Below, in pieces: positions 16,429 to 23,628 of a stretch of 25,303 nucleotides of DNA (position 1 is its first letter; each line of letters begins with the position of its first letter). Location: contig NZ_JAGLEJ010000044.1 in NCBI RefSeq assembly GCF_023145115.1, positions 1 to 25,303 on the forward strand, given 5' to 3'. The DNA comes from Algiphilus sp. (lineage in GTDB: Bacteria > Pseudomonadota > Gammaproteobacteria > Nevskiales > Nevskiaceae). The notes below the pieces were generated by a model. That model did no database searches. It had not been told where the DNA came from and saw only the letters and a list, made by a program, of their open reading frames with translations. The translations under genes were made by a program, and so were the position numbers.

Positions 16429-17934
16429 TCAGGCGGCCATGCGCTCGGGCGAACCGCTCTGCCCGGCATTGCCCGACCGGGCACGCTCGAAGCGGAGATG
16501 GCCGTCGTCCACCGGCCCGTTCGTGAGCATCTTCCGATCCTTCCCGTAATGCATGAGGACCTTCCAGGGCAGCGCCCGCCCCTGCCGCGGCAGCGTGTGC
16601 TTGGCGCGTTGCACGTAGCCGGACTGCAGCGAGTCGAGAATGCCCTCGTCGGTCTCGCTGCCGGCCTCGTCGCGCGGTACCGCGACGACATAGCCGTTCT
16701 CGTCCATGTAGCGGAACAGCCGGCACAGGTAGCGACCGGCGATATCGGACTTCAGTGTCCAGGGGGCGTTGGTGTAGCCGAACAGCCAGGCGAAGTTGGG
16801 CACGTCCTCCATGAGCACACCCTTGTAGGTGAGCTGGCCGTTGATCGGCCGCGGCGTGTCGTCGACCGAGAGGTCGATCCCGCCGAGCATCTGCACGTCC
16901 AGTCCGGTGGCCGTGATGATGATGTCGGCCGCGATCTCCTCGCCCGACTTCAGCCGGATGCCGGTCTCGGTGAAGGTGTCGATGTGGTCGGTCACCACCG
17001 AGGCGCTGCCCGCGCGCAGGGCCTTGAAGAGATCACCGTCCGGCACCGCGCACAGCCGCTCGTCCCACGGCATGTAGTCGGGCGTGAAGTGCCGCATGTC
17101 GAAGTCCGGCCCCACGCGCTTGCGCACCTGCTTGATGAGCAGACGCCGCATGGTGTTGGGCCAGCGACGGCACGCGACGTAGAGGCCGCGCTGGATGGCG
17201 ATGTTGCGCGTCCGCGTGATGCTGTAGGCCCACGAGGCCGGCATCACCTTGCCCAGCCACATCGCGATGCGATCGGTGTCGGGCAGCGAGAACACGTAGG
17301 ACGGCGAGCGCTGCAGCATGGTGACGTGCGCGGCCTTGTCGGTCATCGCCGGCACCAGCGTGACGGCGGTGGCGCCGCTGCCGATCACGACCACGCGCTT
17401 GCCCGCGTAGTCCAGATCCTCGGGCCAGTGCTGCGGGTGCACCATGCGTCCGCCGAAGCGCTCCTCGCCGGGAAAATGCGGGCGGTGGCCGGCGTCGTAG
17501 TTGTAGTATCCGGTGCAGTTGACGAGGAAGCGGCAGGTGTAGGTGCGGGTCTCGCCGCTGGGCTCGTGCAGCGCGGTGAGCTCCCACTGCTGGGCATCGC
17601 TCGACCAGTTGGCGCGGGTGATCTGCAGCCCGTACTGAACCTTGTCCGCGAGCCCGTATTCCTGCGCCGTCTCGACGATATAGCGGCGGATGGACGGACC
17701 GTCCGCCAGCACCTTGGTCGAGGTCCAGGGCTTGAAGCGGTAGCCGAAGCTGGGCATGTCGGAGTCGGACCGGATGCCGGGATACCGGAACAGGTCCCAG
17801 GTACCGCCCATGCGCTCGCGGCGCTCGAGGATGGCCATCGTCCGCTGGGGGTGCTCGCGCTGAAGGTGCACGGCCGTGCCGATCCCGGACAGCCCCGCCC
17901 CGATGATGACGGTGTCGAAGTGGTTCTCGCTCAT
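16429..17934 (-). CDS. MymA/AlmA/EtaA-type flavin monooxygenase (Baeyer-Villiger)
   Basis: A 501-residue FAD/NADPH monooxygenase. The motifs are G-A-G-L-S-G (12-17), the group-specific GGTWDLFRYPGIRSDSD (43-59), the Baeyer-Villiger fingerprint F-G-G-R-M-V-H-P-Q-H-W-P (160-171) and G-S-G-A-T-A (185-190). From memory of the family, it resembles mycobacterial MymA and EtaA and the long-chain alkane monooxygenase AlmA of Acinetobacter and Alcanivorax. Relatives oxidise ketones, sulphur compounds such as ethionamide, or long-chain alkanes. AGGAG (17941-17945) precedes the ATG. The gene is followed by an esterase and divergent from a VirS-like AraC gene, with a phased direct repeat at its promoter, so induction by that regulator is likely. 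Confidence 0.92.
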   Translation of the reverse strand: MSENHFDTVIIGAGLSGIGTAVHLQREHPQRTMAILERRERMGGTWDLFRYPGIRSDSDMPSFGYRFKPWTSTKVLADGPSIRRYIVETAQEYGLADKVQYGLQITRANWSSDAQQWELTALHEPSGETRTYTCRFLVNCTGYYNYDAGHRPHFPGEERFGGRMVHPQHWPEDLDYAGKRVVVIGSGATAVTLVPAMTDKAAHVTMLQRSPSYVFSLPDTDRIAMWLGKVMPASWAYSITRTRNIAIQRGLYVACRRWPNTMRRLLIKQVRKRVGPDFDMRHFTPDYMPWDERLCAVPDGDLFKALRAGSASVVTDHIDTFTETGIRLKSGEEIAADIIITATGLDVQMLGGIDLSVDDTPRPINGQLTYKGVLMEDVPNFAWLFGYTNAPWTLKSDIAGRYLCRLFRYMDENGYVVAVPRDEAGSETDEGILDSLQSGYVQRAKHTLPRQGRALPWKVLMHYGKDRKMLTNGPVDDGHLRFERARSGNAGQSGSPERMAA

Positions 17935-17973
17935 GGTGGTCTCCTGAGTGATGCCGCCTTGTTGTACCAGTGC

Positions 17974-18002
17974 AGCATAGCGCCCTGCCCGGTAGCGGAA
18001 TT
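17974..18002 (-). promoter_or_regulatory. Predicted activator-dependent promoter of the MymA-like gene
   Basis: On the minus strand, TATGCT (17979-17974) is a four-of-six match to a -10. The -35 position 17 bases upstream (18002-17997, AATTCC) is a poor match. The direct-repeat operator abuts this weak -35, the usual arrangement for class II activation by an AraC protein. Confidence 0.45.
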
Positions 18003-18037
18003 GACACAGCGCGACAATTTATTGACATTGCGCGACA
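18001..18037. promoter_or_regulatory. 21-bp phased direct repeat, candidate AraC/VirS operator
   Basis: TTGACAcaGCGCGACA (18001-18016) and TTGACAttGCGCGACA (18022-18037) match at 14 of 16 positions and are 21 bp apart start to start, two turns of the helix. AraC-type dimers bind such direct half-sites at this spacing. The repeat lies between the monooxygenase promoter and the GTG start of the divergent regulator, so one complex could activate one gene and repress the other. Confidence 0.65.
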
Positions 18038-18050
18038 TGGGAGCCCGTTC

Positions 18051-19064
18051 GTGAACCTGATCCGCGCTGCCAATCTGCGCGGCGTGGAGACGCTGGTGAG
18101 CGAGCTCGGCGCCGATCCCGTGGCGCTGCTGGCGCGCTACAACCTGGATCCGTCGCGGCTGCGCGACCCGGACGCCTATCTGCCCTACCGCAACGTCGCG
18201 CGGCTCATCGAGCAGTGCGCGGTGGAACTCGGGTGCCCCGACTTCGGACTGCGCCTCTCGCGCTGGCAGGGGCTGGACATGCTCGGTCCGGTAGCGGTCA
18301 TCGCCCGCAATGCCGAGGACGTGCTCAGTGCCTTCCAGGCCATCGGCCGCTACCTGCACGTCCACGGCCCGGCGCTCAAGCTGGCGCTGCGCGGACGCAA
18401 CAGCGCCGGCGACTACTGCTTCACCTACCGGATCGACGAACCGGGCGTGCCCTACCTCGCGCAGAGCTACGAGCTCAGCATGGCCAATGCGAGCCGGATC
18501 CTGCAGTTCCTCGCCGGCGCGGCGGCGGTGCCGACGCGCGTTGCCTTCGTGCACCACCCGCTCTCGCCGGTGGCGACCTACCAGCGCTTCTTCGGGTGCC
18601 CGGTCGCCTTCGACCAGGTGCACTGCATCTTCGAGCTGCCGGCGGAGATCGCCCGGCGCCGCCTGAGCGCATCCGATCCCGAGACCCGCCGCGTGATGCA
18701 GGACTATCTGTCGCAGCGGCAATCGCCCGGCGGCGGCCTGAACGAGCGCGTGCGCGAGCTGATCCTGGGGCTGCTGCCCACCGGCCACTGCGATCTCGAG
18801 TCGGTCGCCGAGCAGCTCGCGCTGCATCCGCGCACGCTCCAGCGGCGCCTCCGGGAGGAAGGCCTTTCGTACGACGCCCTGGTGGACAGCGTGCGCCGTG
18901 ATCGGGCCACGACCTATCTCGCCACCACCGCGCTGCGGCTGAGCCAGATCGCCGGGATGCTGGGCTATTCCGAGCAGAGCGCCTTCACGCGCGCCTGCAG
19001 GCGCTGGTTCGGGCAGCCGCCGGGCATCCAGCGCCGCCGCACCGCGTCGTCGGCATCGCGCTGA
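18051..19064 (+). CDS. AraC-family regulator, VirS-like (copy 2)
   Basis: A 337-residue regulator when started at the GTG at 18051, which has GGGAG (18039-18043) seven bases ahead. An ATG at 17970 would place the operator inside the coding region and has no ribosome site. The N-terminal domain contains the VirS-type stretch R-W-Q-G-L-x-x-L-G-P-V-A-V-I-A-R-N-A (71-88). The C-terminus has the two HTHs, ALHPRTLQRRL and IAGMLGYSEQSAFTRACRRWFG. It is divergent from the MymA-like gene, exactly as virS is from mymA in mycobacteria, so activation of that gene in response to a fatty or cyclic compound or acid stress is a reasonable inference. The truncated-looking C-terminus is normal for this group. 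Confidence 0.9.
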   Translation: MNLIRAANLRGVETLVSELGADPVALLARYNLDPSRLRDPDAYLPYRNVARLIEQCAVELGCPDFGLRLSRWQGLDMLGPVAVIARNAEDVLSAFQAIGRYLHVHGPALKLALRGRNSAGDYCFTYRIDEPGVPYLAQSYELSMANASRILQFLAGAAAVPTRVAFVHHPLSPVATYQRFFGCPVAFDQVHCIFELPAEIARRRLSASDPETRRVMQDYLSQRQSPGGGLNERVRELILGLLPTGHCDLESVAEQLALHPRTLQRRLREEGLSYDALVDSVRRDRATTYLATTALRLSQIAGMLGYSEQSAFTRACRRWFGQPPGIQRRRTASSASR

Positions 19065-19081
19065 TCGGCGCACCGGCGCCC

Positions 19082-19097
19082 CGGGCCGCGCGGCCCG
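19082..19097. repeat. 16-bp perfect GC palindrome
   Basis: CGGGCCGCGCGGCCCG is fully self-complementary and lies between the AraC gene and the OYE gene. It has no unpaired loop and no T tract. Such sequences also arise by chance at this GC content, so a function is uncertain. Confidence 0.25.
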
Positions 19098-19144
19098 CTA
19101 CCATGCGCACCCTGCGTGCCTCCCCGAATCGAAGGACATCCCCG

Positions 19145-20257
19145 ATGCCCACCGCTCCCGCATCCGACCAAACCGCCGTCGCGCCGCTTGGCGAGGCGCT
19201 GACCCTTCCACGCGGTCCCGCCTGGCGCAATCGCTTCGTGCTCGCCCCGTTGACCAACGGACAGAGCCACGCCGACGGCACCCTGTCGGACGCGGAGCAG
19301 CGCTGGCTGACCATGCGCGCCGAGGGCGGTTTCGGCCTGACCATGACCTGTGCGGCGCACGTGCACGCCAACGGCCAGGGCTTTGCCGGGCAGCTCGCCA
19401 TTCACGACGACCGGCACCTTCCCGGCCTGACCCGGCTCGCCGAGGCGCTGCGCGCACGCGGCTCGGCCTCGGCCGTGCAGCTCTATCACGGCGGCATGCG
19501 CGCCGATCCGGCGCTCTGCGGCGAGCGCGTGGCGCCGTCGGATGACGCCAGGACCGGCGCGCGCGCAATGACCACGGCGGAAGTCGAGGCCATGCGCGAC
19601 GCCTTCGTTGCCGCCGGCAGGCGCGCCGAGCGCGCCGGCTTCGACGGCGTCGAGCTGCACGGCGCGCACGGCTACCTGCTCGCCCAGTTCATCTCGCCGC
19701 AGTACAACCGTCGTGACGATGCCTACGGCGGCACGCTCGAGAACCGAGCCCGGCTGCTGCACGAGATCATCGGCGGACTGCGCCGGGAATGCGGGCCCGA
19801 TTTCCAGATCGGCGTGCGGCTGTCGCCGGAACGCTTCGGCATGCGCCTCGCCGAAGTCCGCGAGCTGGCGGCGGGACTGCTGCGCGATGCGGCCATCGAC
19901 TATCTCGATCTGTCGCTCTGGGACGTCTTCAAGATGCCCCACGAGGAGGCGCATGCCGACCGCTCGCTGCTCGCCCACTTCACCGATCTGCCGCGCGGCG
20001 ACGTGCGGCTCGGTGCCGCCGGCAAGCTGATGAGCGCGCACGATGCCCTCGCGGCGCTCGAGGCTGGATGCGACTTCGTCGTCATCGGCCGGGCGGCGAT
20101 CCTGCGGCACGACTTCGCGGACCGGGTCCTGGCCGATCCGGCCTATGCATCACCGCCGCTGCCGGTGGCGCCGGAGACGCTGGCCGCGGAGGGCATCAGC
20201 CCGGTCTTCGTGGACTATCTGCGGACCTTCGGCGGCTTCGTCGCGGAAAGCGCCTAG
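19145..20257 (+). CDS. NADH:flavin oxidoreductase, Old Yellow Enzyme family
   Basis: An FMN-dependent TIM-barrel ene-reductase of 370 residues that usually reduces activated C=C bonds of enones. The barrel opening is R-N-R-F-V-L-A-P-L-T-N (28-38). The substrate-binding pair and following Tyr are H172-G-A-H175-G-Y177, in the family block VELHGAHGYLLAQFISP, then N188-R and DAYGG. The phosphate-binding end is V-I-G-R-A-A-I-L near residue 317. The start at 19145 is supported by GAAGGA (19131-19136); an upstream ATG at 19103 lacks one. It is 80 bp downstream of the VirS-like gene and may share its transcript. A role in reducing unsaturated ketones before Baeyer-Villiger oxidation is plausible but unproven. 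Confidence 0.92.
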   Translation: MPTAPASDQTAVAPLGEALTLPRGPAWRNRFVLAPLTNGQSHADGTLSDAEQRWLTMRAEGGFGLTMTCAAHVHANGQGFAGQLAIHDDRHLPGLTRLAEALRARGSASAVQLYHGGMRADPALCGERVAPSDDARTGARAMTTAEVEAMRDAFVAAGRRAERAGFDGVELHGAHGYLLAQFISPQYNRRDDAYGGTLENRARLLHEIIGGLRRECGPDFQIGVRLSPERFGMRLAEVRELAAGLLRDAAIDYLDLSLWDVFKMPHEEAHADRSLLAHFTDLPRGDVRLGAAGKLMSAHDALAALEAGCDFVVIGRAAILRHDFADRVLADPAYASPPLPVAPETLAAEGISPVFVDYLRTFGGFVAESA

Positions 20258-20279
20258 GTCCGGGGAGCGCCGGAAGGAA

Positions 20280-20299
20280 GCGCGGGCCTTCGCCCGCGC
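20280..20299. terminator. Hairpin between convergent OYE and mgtE genes
   Basis: Perfect 8-bp arms GCGCGGGC and GCCCGCGC enclose the tetraloop CTTC. The site is in the 56-bp gap between two convergent genes and could end transcription from both sides. It lacks a clear T tract on either strand. Confidence 0.5.
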
Positions 20300-20313
20300 A
20301 TCCGCCGCCCGGG

Positions 20314-21498
20314 TCAGAGCACCATCCAGCTCGCCAGCGCCAGCATCAGCCCCATGCCGGCGATGTCGGTGCCGGTGGTGAGGAAGATGCTGGACGCGGT
20401 GGCCGGGTCCGTGCCCAGCCGCCGCAGTAGCAGTGGCACGGCCACCCCGAAGAAGCCGGATGCCATGCAGGCACCGGTCATCGCCAGGCAGATGACCAGC
20501 GCCAACAGCCCGGGCTCCGGTGCACCCGATTGCGCGGCCGTCCACCACATCGCCGCACCGGCCACGAGGCCCGTCAGCAGCCCGTTCATAGCGCCCAGCG
20601 AGACCTCTTTGGTCAGATGCCGTCGCAGCGGGACGTCGGCGATATCGCCCAGGGTCAGGCCGCGCAGCGTGATCGCCAGCGTCTGACTGCCGTTGTTGCC
20701 GGACTGACCGGCCAGCACGGGCAGGAAGGCTGCCAGCGCCACCAGTCGGGCGATGGTGTCGTCGAACATGCCGACGACCAGGGCAGCCAGGAACGCGGTC
20801 AGCAGATTGAGCTGCAGCCACGGATGACGCAGCCGGAACGCCACCAGCAGCGGCGTGGTCACGCGCTCGCCGACCGTGACGCCGACCATGCGGCCGGGCT
20901 GGGCCGTGATGGCGATCTCGCGCCGCTCGAACAGTTGCCAGCCGCGCACGCTGCCCACCAGCCGGCCCGCAGCATCGACCACCGGATAGATCGGATAGTG
21001 GCGATGCACGGCCTCCTGCAGCGCCTCGTCGAGTTCCTGGTCCACGCGCAGGCGGAAGGGGTCGCGCAGCATGATGTGCGACAGCGGTTCCCCGGCATCG
21101 GCCAGCAGCAGGTCGCGGATCACCACCAGGCCCGACCGCCGCGCGTCCCCGTCGGTCACGAAGAGATAGGTGATCTGCCACGGATCGGCATGCGCCCGCA
21201 GCCAGGCGATGGCCTCGGCCACCGTGGTGTGCGCCGGCAGCACGCCGTCCGGAGGCGCCATCAGCTCGCCGACGCTGCCCGGCAGCGTGTCCGGACCGGG
21301 CGCTGCCGCCGCATGCCGCTGCGCGGCCGGTAGATGCGCCGCGATCTCGCGCGCCAGGTGCGGCGGAAGCCGTTCGAGCACGGCGGCCACCACCTCCGCC
21401 GGTTCGTCCTCCAGCAGGCTGGCGGCATCGCGGGGCACGCGGCCATGCAGCGCGCGCACCAGCTCGGCAACGGAAGCGGAAGACTCTTCTGCGTTCAT
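20314..21498 (-). CDS. mgtE: Magnesium transporter, MgtE family
   Basis: An inner-membrane Mg2+ channel of 394 residues. The order is a short N-terminal helical domain (about 1-75), two CBS domains (about 80-200; ITYLFVTDGD and HYPIYPVVDAAGRLVG) and a five-helix pore domain. The pore signature P-V-L-A-G-Q-S-G-N-N-G-S-Q-T-L is near residue 270. The acidic residue of the pore end is in the FLTTGTDIAGMG helix. MgtE of Thermus is about 450 residues, so the N domain here is reduced, which may weaken magnesium gating. I chose the ATG at 21498; a GTG two codons earlier is also possible. The upstream neighbour is the COG0523 GTPase gene on the same strand, 113 bp away. Confidence 0.9.
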   Translation of the reverse strand: MNAEESSASVAELVRALHGRVPRDAASLLEDEPAEVVAAVLERLPPHLAREIAAHLPAAQRHAAAAPGPDTLPGSVGELMAPPDGVLPAHTTVAEAIAWLRAHADPWQITYLFVTDGDARRSGLVVIRDLLLADAGEPLSHIMLRDPFRLRVDQELDEALQEAVHRHYPIYPVVDAAGRLVGSVRGWQLFERREIAITAQPGRMVGVTVGERVTTPLLVAFRLRHPWLQLNLLTAFLAALVVGMFDDTIARLVALAAFLPVLAGQSGNNGSQTLAITLRGLTLGDIADVPLRRHLTKEVSLGAMNGLLTGLVAGAAMWWTAAQSGAPEPGLLALVICLAMTGACMASGFFGVAVPLLLRRLGTDPATASSIFLTTGTDIAGMGLMLALASWMVL

Positions 21499-21570
21499 GA
21501 CCACCCCGGCAACCCTGATGCCGCGATTATCGGGCTGCGCGGGGCGCCGGGCACGGCGCGCGACGGGATC

Positions 21571-21606
21571 GGCGCTTCCCCGGGTGCTGACGCTTTTCGA
21601 AGCGCC
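21571..21606 (-). terminator. Hairpin after the COG0523 GTPase gene
   Basis: The 8-bp arms GGCGCTTC (21571-21578) and GAAGCGCC (21599-21606) are perfect. A smaller hairpin CGCTT-TTCG-AAGCG (21591-21604) is an alternative fold. It lies directly after the GTPase stop on the minus strand and before mgtE, so it may end the GTPase transcript. Confidence 0.35.
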
Positions 21607-21611
21607 CCGCC

Positions 21612-22538
21612 CTACGCCCTGCTGGCGGCCGCCAGAATCCGCTGCTCCAGTGCCGTCTGCTCGGCATCCGCATGCGTGATCAGCTGCAGCCGGTTCGTCG
21701 CGGTAGCGGCCTCCGGCACGATGTTGACCTCGCCGGTGGTGCCGTCGACCCGGACCGTGCCTGTCGCGGTGCGCAGGCTCCCCTTGACCCGCTCCCAGTC
21801 CAGCGCGCCCAGCACCGCGGGAAGCGCATCGGCGTCGAAGCGCGTGTCGGCCGGGAACGCCAGGTCATAGGCGCGTGGCTCGTCGTCGTGGTGGTGATGC
21901 CCGTGCTCGTGATGGCCCGGGCCTGCGTCGCCGGGCGACGCGTCCAGCCATGCCGCATCGAAGGTGCCGCCGGCGGCGGGCACGATCCCGCAGCCCAGGA
22001 AGGGGCGCGAGACACAGAGCGCCTCGAATGCCGCGTGATCCGCCGCGCCCCACAGATCCGCCTTGCTGCCCAGCAGCACGTCAGCGCTCGCCAGCTGCTG
22101 GTGCCACAACGGCGAATCCCGGAATCTCGCATCGGCCAGCGAGCGCGCATCCACCAGGCATATGGTCGCGCGGGGCGACAGCACCCCGCGGTAGTGCTCG
22201 CTGCGGAACTGCTTCAGCAGCTCGGCCGGATGCCCCAGCCCGGTTGGCTCCACCAGCAACCGATGCGGGCGCGCCTCGCGCAGCAGGCGATTGAGCTCCA
22301 CACCCAGCGCCACCGCCGCGGTGCACCCCATGCAGCCACCGGCCACCTCGCGCAGGTAGACACCCTCTCGCGCGAGTCGGGCGCCGTCGACGCCGGTCTT
22401 GCTGAACTCGTTCACCAATACCGCCCAGCGCTCATCCGGAGGCCGCTGCTCCAGCAGATGGTCGATGAGCGTGGTCTTGCCCGCGCCCAGCAGGCCGGTC
22501 ACGAGGGTGACGGGAATATCCTTCAGCACTTCGGTCAT
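21612..22538 (-). CDS. COG0523 (CobW/YjiA-like) GTP-dependent metal chaperone
   Basis: A 308-residue G3E GTPase that would deliver a metal ion to a client protein using GTP hydrolysis. The Walker A motif is G-L-L-G-A-G-K-T-T (15-23), the Walker B region is E-P-T-G (97-100) and the base-specificity motif is S-K-A-D (158-161) instead of NKxD. The family metal site CxCC is altered here to C69-M-G-C72, losing the middle cysteine. A His-rich loop HHEHGHHHHDD (209-219) probably binds metal, often zinc. A conserved C-terminal CobW domain follows. A 19-bp palindrome lies upstream in the gap to the divergent hydrolase gene. The client metal and protein are not known; proximity to mgtE does not show a functional link. 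Confidence 0.9.
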   Translation of the reverse strand: MTEVLKDIPVTLVTGLLGAGKTTLIDHLLEQRPPDERWAVLVNEFSKTGVDGARLAREGVYLREVAGGCMGCTAAVALGVELNRLLREARPHRLLVEPTGLGHPAELLKQFRSEHYRGVLSPRATICLVDARSLADARFRDSPLWHQQLASADVLLGSKADLWGAADHAAFEALCVSRPFLGCGIVPAAGGTFDAAWLDASPGDAGPGHHEHGHHHHDDEPRAYDLAFPADTRFDADALPAVLGALDWERVKGSLRTATGTVRVDGTTGEVNIVPEAATATNRLQLITHADAEQTALEQRILAAASRA

Positions 22539-22570
22539 CGCGTTGGGGCTCGGGTTGCGAATGGCGGGGC

Positions 22571-22589
22571 CGCCGATCCGGTATCGGCG
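22571..22589. promoter_or_regulatory. 19-bp palindrome between divergent GTPase and hydrolase genes
   Basis: Perfect arms CGCCGAT and ATCGGCG flank CCGGT in the 86-bp gap between two divergent starts. It could be an operator for both genes. It does not resemble the AT-rich Zur box known from gammaproteobacteria. Confidence 0.4.
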
Positions 22590-22624
22590 ATATCCTCACC
22601 ACCTATTGTCGCCTACAGTTCCGA

Positions 22625-23497
22625 ATGGACCCGCATCGCAACGCCGCGCTGTCTGCCAGCACCGAGCTGACGACCCCGCGCGGGCGCTTCGCCCTGCGCA
22701 CCCGCGGTCCGGAATCGGGCCGCCCGGTGGTGCTGCTGCACGGCTGGCCCGAATCCTCGTACTGCTGGCAGCCGCTGGCGCAGCATCTGCCGGCCGACTG
22801 GCGCCTGATCGCCCCGGACCTGCGCGGCCTCGGCGACAGCGAGCGCACCCCCGGCCGGGCGCCCTACGTCAAGGACGCGCTGGCGGCGGATGTCTGGTCC
22901 ATCCTCCACGCACTGGGCATCAACCGCTGCGAGCTGGTCGGCCATGACTGGGGCGGTGTCGTTGCCCAGGAAATGGCCCTGGCCCAGCCGGAGCGCGTGG
23001 CGCATCTCGCCATCGCCAACATCTTCGTCATCAACAACGTCGCCACCAACCAGCGCCTGGCCGCCGGCGGCATGAGCCGCCATCAGTGGTACCAGTACTT
23101 CCTGATGACTCCACTGCCCGAGGCGCTGATCCCGGGCCGCGAGCGCGAATGGCTGCAGGTCTTCCTGCGCAACCGGAACGGCGAAGCGCTGCCACCCGAC
23201 GCGGTAGACGAATACGTGCGCTGCCACGCCATCGACGGCACGCCCGCCAGCGCCGCCAACCTCTACCGAACGCTCACCGAGGACGCAAAACGCTGGTCCA
23301 CACTGACCGACCACCGCTTCGAAATGCCCGCCACCCTGCTCTACGGCCGGCACGACCCGGTCATCACCCCGGCCTACTACGAAGGCATGGAAGACTGCTT
23401 CAAGCAGATCGAGCGCATCGACCTGGAAGCCGCGCACTTCGTGCAGGAAGAACAGCCGGGAGATTCTGCAGAGGCGCTGGTGCGGCGGATGGGGTGA
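22625..23497 (+). CDS. Alpha/beta hydrolase, epoxide hydrolase / haloalkane dehalogenase group
   Basis: A 290-residue hydrolase with an aspartate nucleophile. The motifs are H-G-W-P-E (39-43), the nucleophile D108 in G-H-D-W-G-G, the acid D244 in YGRHDPV and the catalytic His H271 in AAHFVQEEQP. The HGxP motif with Asp in place of Ser is the pattern of soluble epoxide hydrolases and fluoroacetate/haloalkane dehalogenases. Cap-domain tyrosines (QWYQYF, AANLYRTL) favour epoxide hydrolase. There is no Shine-Dalgarno site before the ATG. Its GC-rich codon use belongs to the chromosomal backbone. The stop lies only about 33 bp from the first attC site, so this is the last chromosomal gene before the cassette array. 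Confidence 0.9.
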   Translation: MDPHRNAALSASTELTTPRGRFALRTRGPESGRPVVLLHGWPESSYCWQPLAQHLPADWRLIAPDLRGLGDSERTPGRAPYVKDALAADVWSILHALGINRCELVGHDWGGVVAQEMALAQPERVAHLAIANIFVINNVATNQRLAAGGMSRHQWYQYFLMTPLPEALIPGREREWLQVFLRNRNGEALPPDAVDEYVRCHAIDGTPASAANLYRTLTEDAKRWSTLTDHRFEMPATLLYGRHDPVITPAYYEGMEDCFKQIERIDLEAAHFVQEEQPGDSAEALVRRMG

Positions 23498-23513
23498 GGC
23501 GTTGGGAGACGCC
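23498..23513 (+). terminator. Short hairpin at the end of the hydrolase gene
   Basis: GGCGT and ACGCC enclose a six-base loop directly after the stop codon, followed by TGGTT. The stem is short and the T tract is poor, so it is only a possible terminator. Confidence 0.3.
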
Positions 23514-23530
23514 TGGTTACAGCAAAGGGT

Positions 23531-23628
23531 TTCTAACGCCTGAGTTCACCGGCATTTGAGGCGATGCCTCTTTTTACGGCTGCAAAATGGACAGCGGGTT
23601 AAATGTTCGGTGCAACGATTTGTTATGA
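23531..23628 (-). repeat. attC recombination site (left, 98 bp)
   Basis: Read on the minus strand, the outer core boxes are TCATAAC (23628-23622) and GTTAGAA (23537-23531). Next come the inner boxes GTTGCACC and GGTGAACTC. The L-box arms TT[G]CACCG and TTCACCG pair except for one extrahelical G, which is opposite position 23613, at the same place as in classic attC sites such as that of aadA1. The central part holds smaller hairpins, including GAGGC-GAT-GCCTC. The TAA stop of the cassette gene is inside the outer box CATAAC, as is common in cassettes. Confidence 0.85.

Noticed and set aside
16412..16726. N-terminal extension of the alpha/beta hydrolase
   Set aside because: It would overlap the monooxygenase 3' end; the ATG at 16411 has a ribosome site and gives a normal-length hydrolase.
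17970..18050. Upstream ATG start for the second AraC regulator
   Set aside because: It would put the phased direct repeat inside the gene; the GTG at 18051 has GGGAG at good spacing and matches the VirS-like N-terminus.
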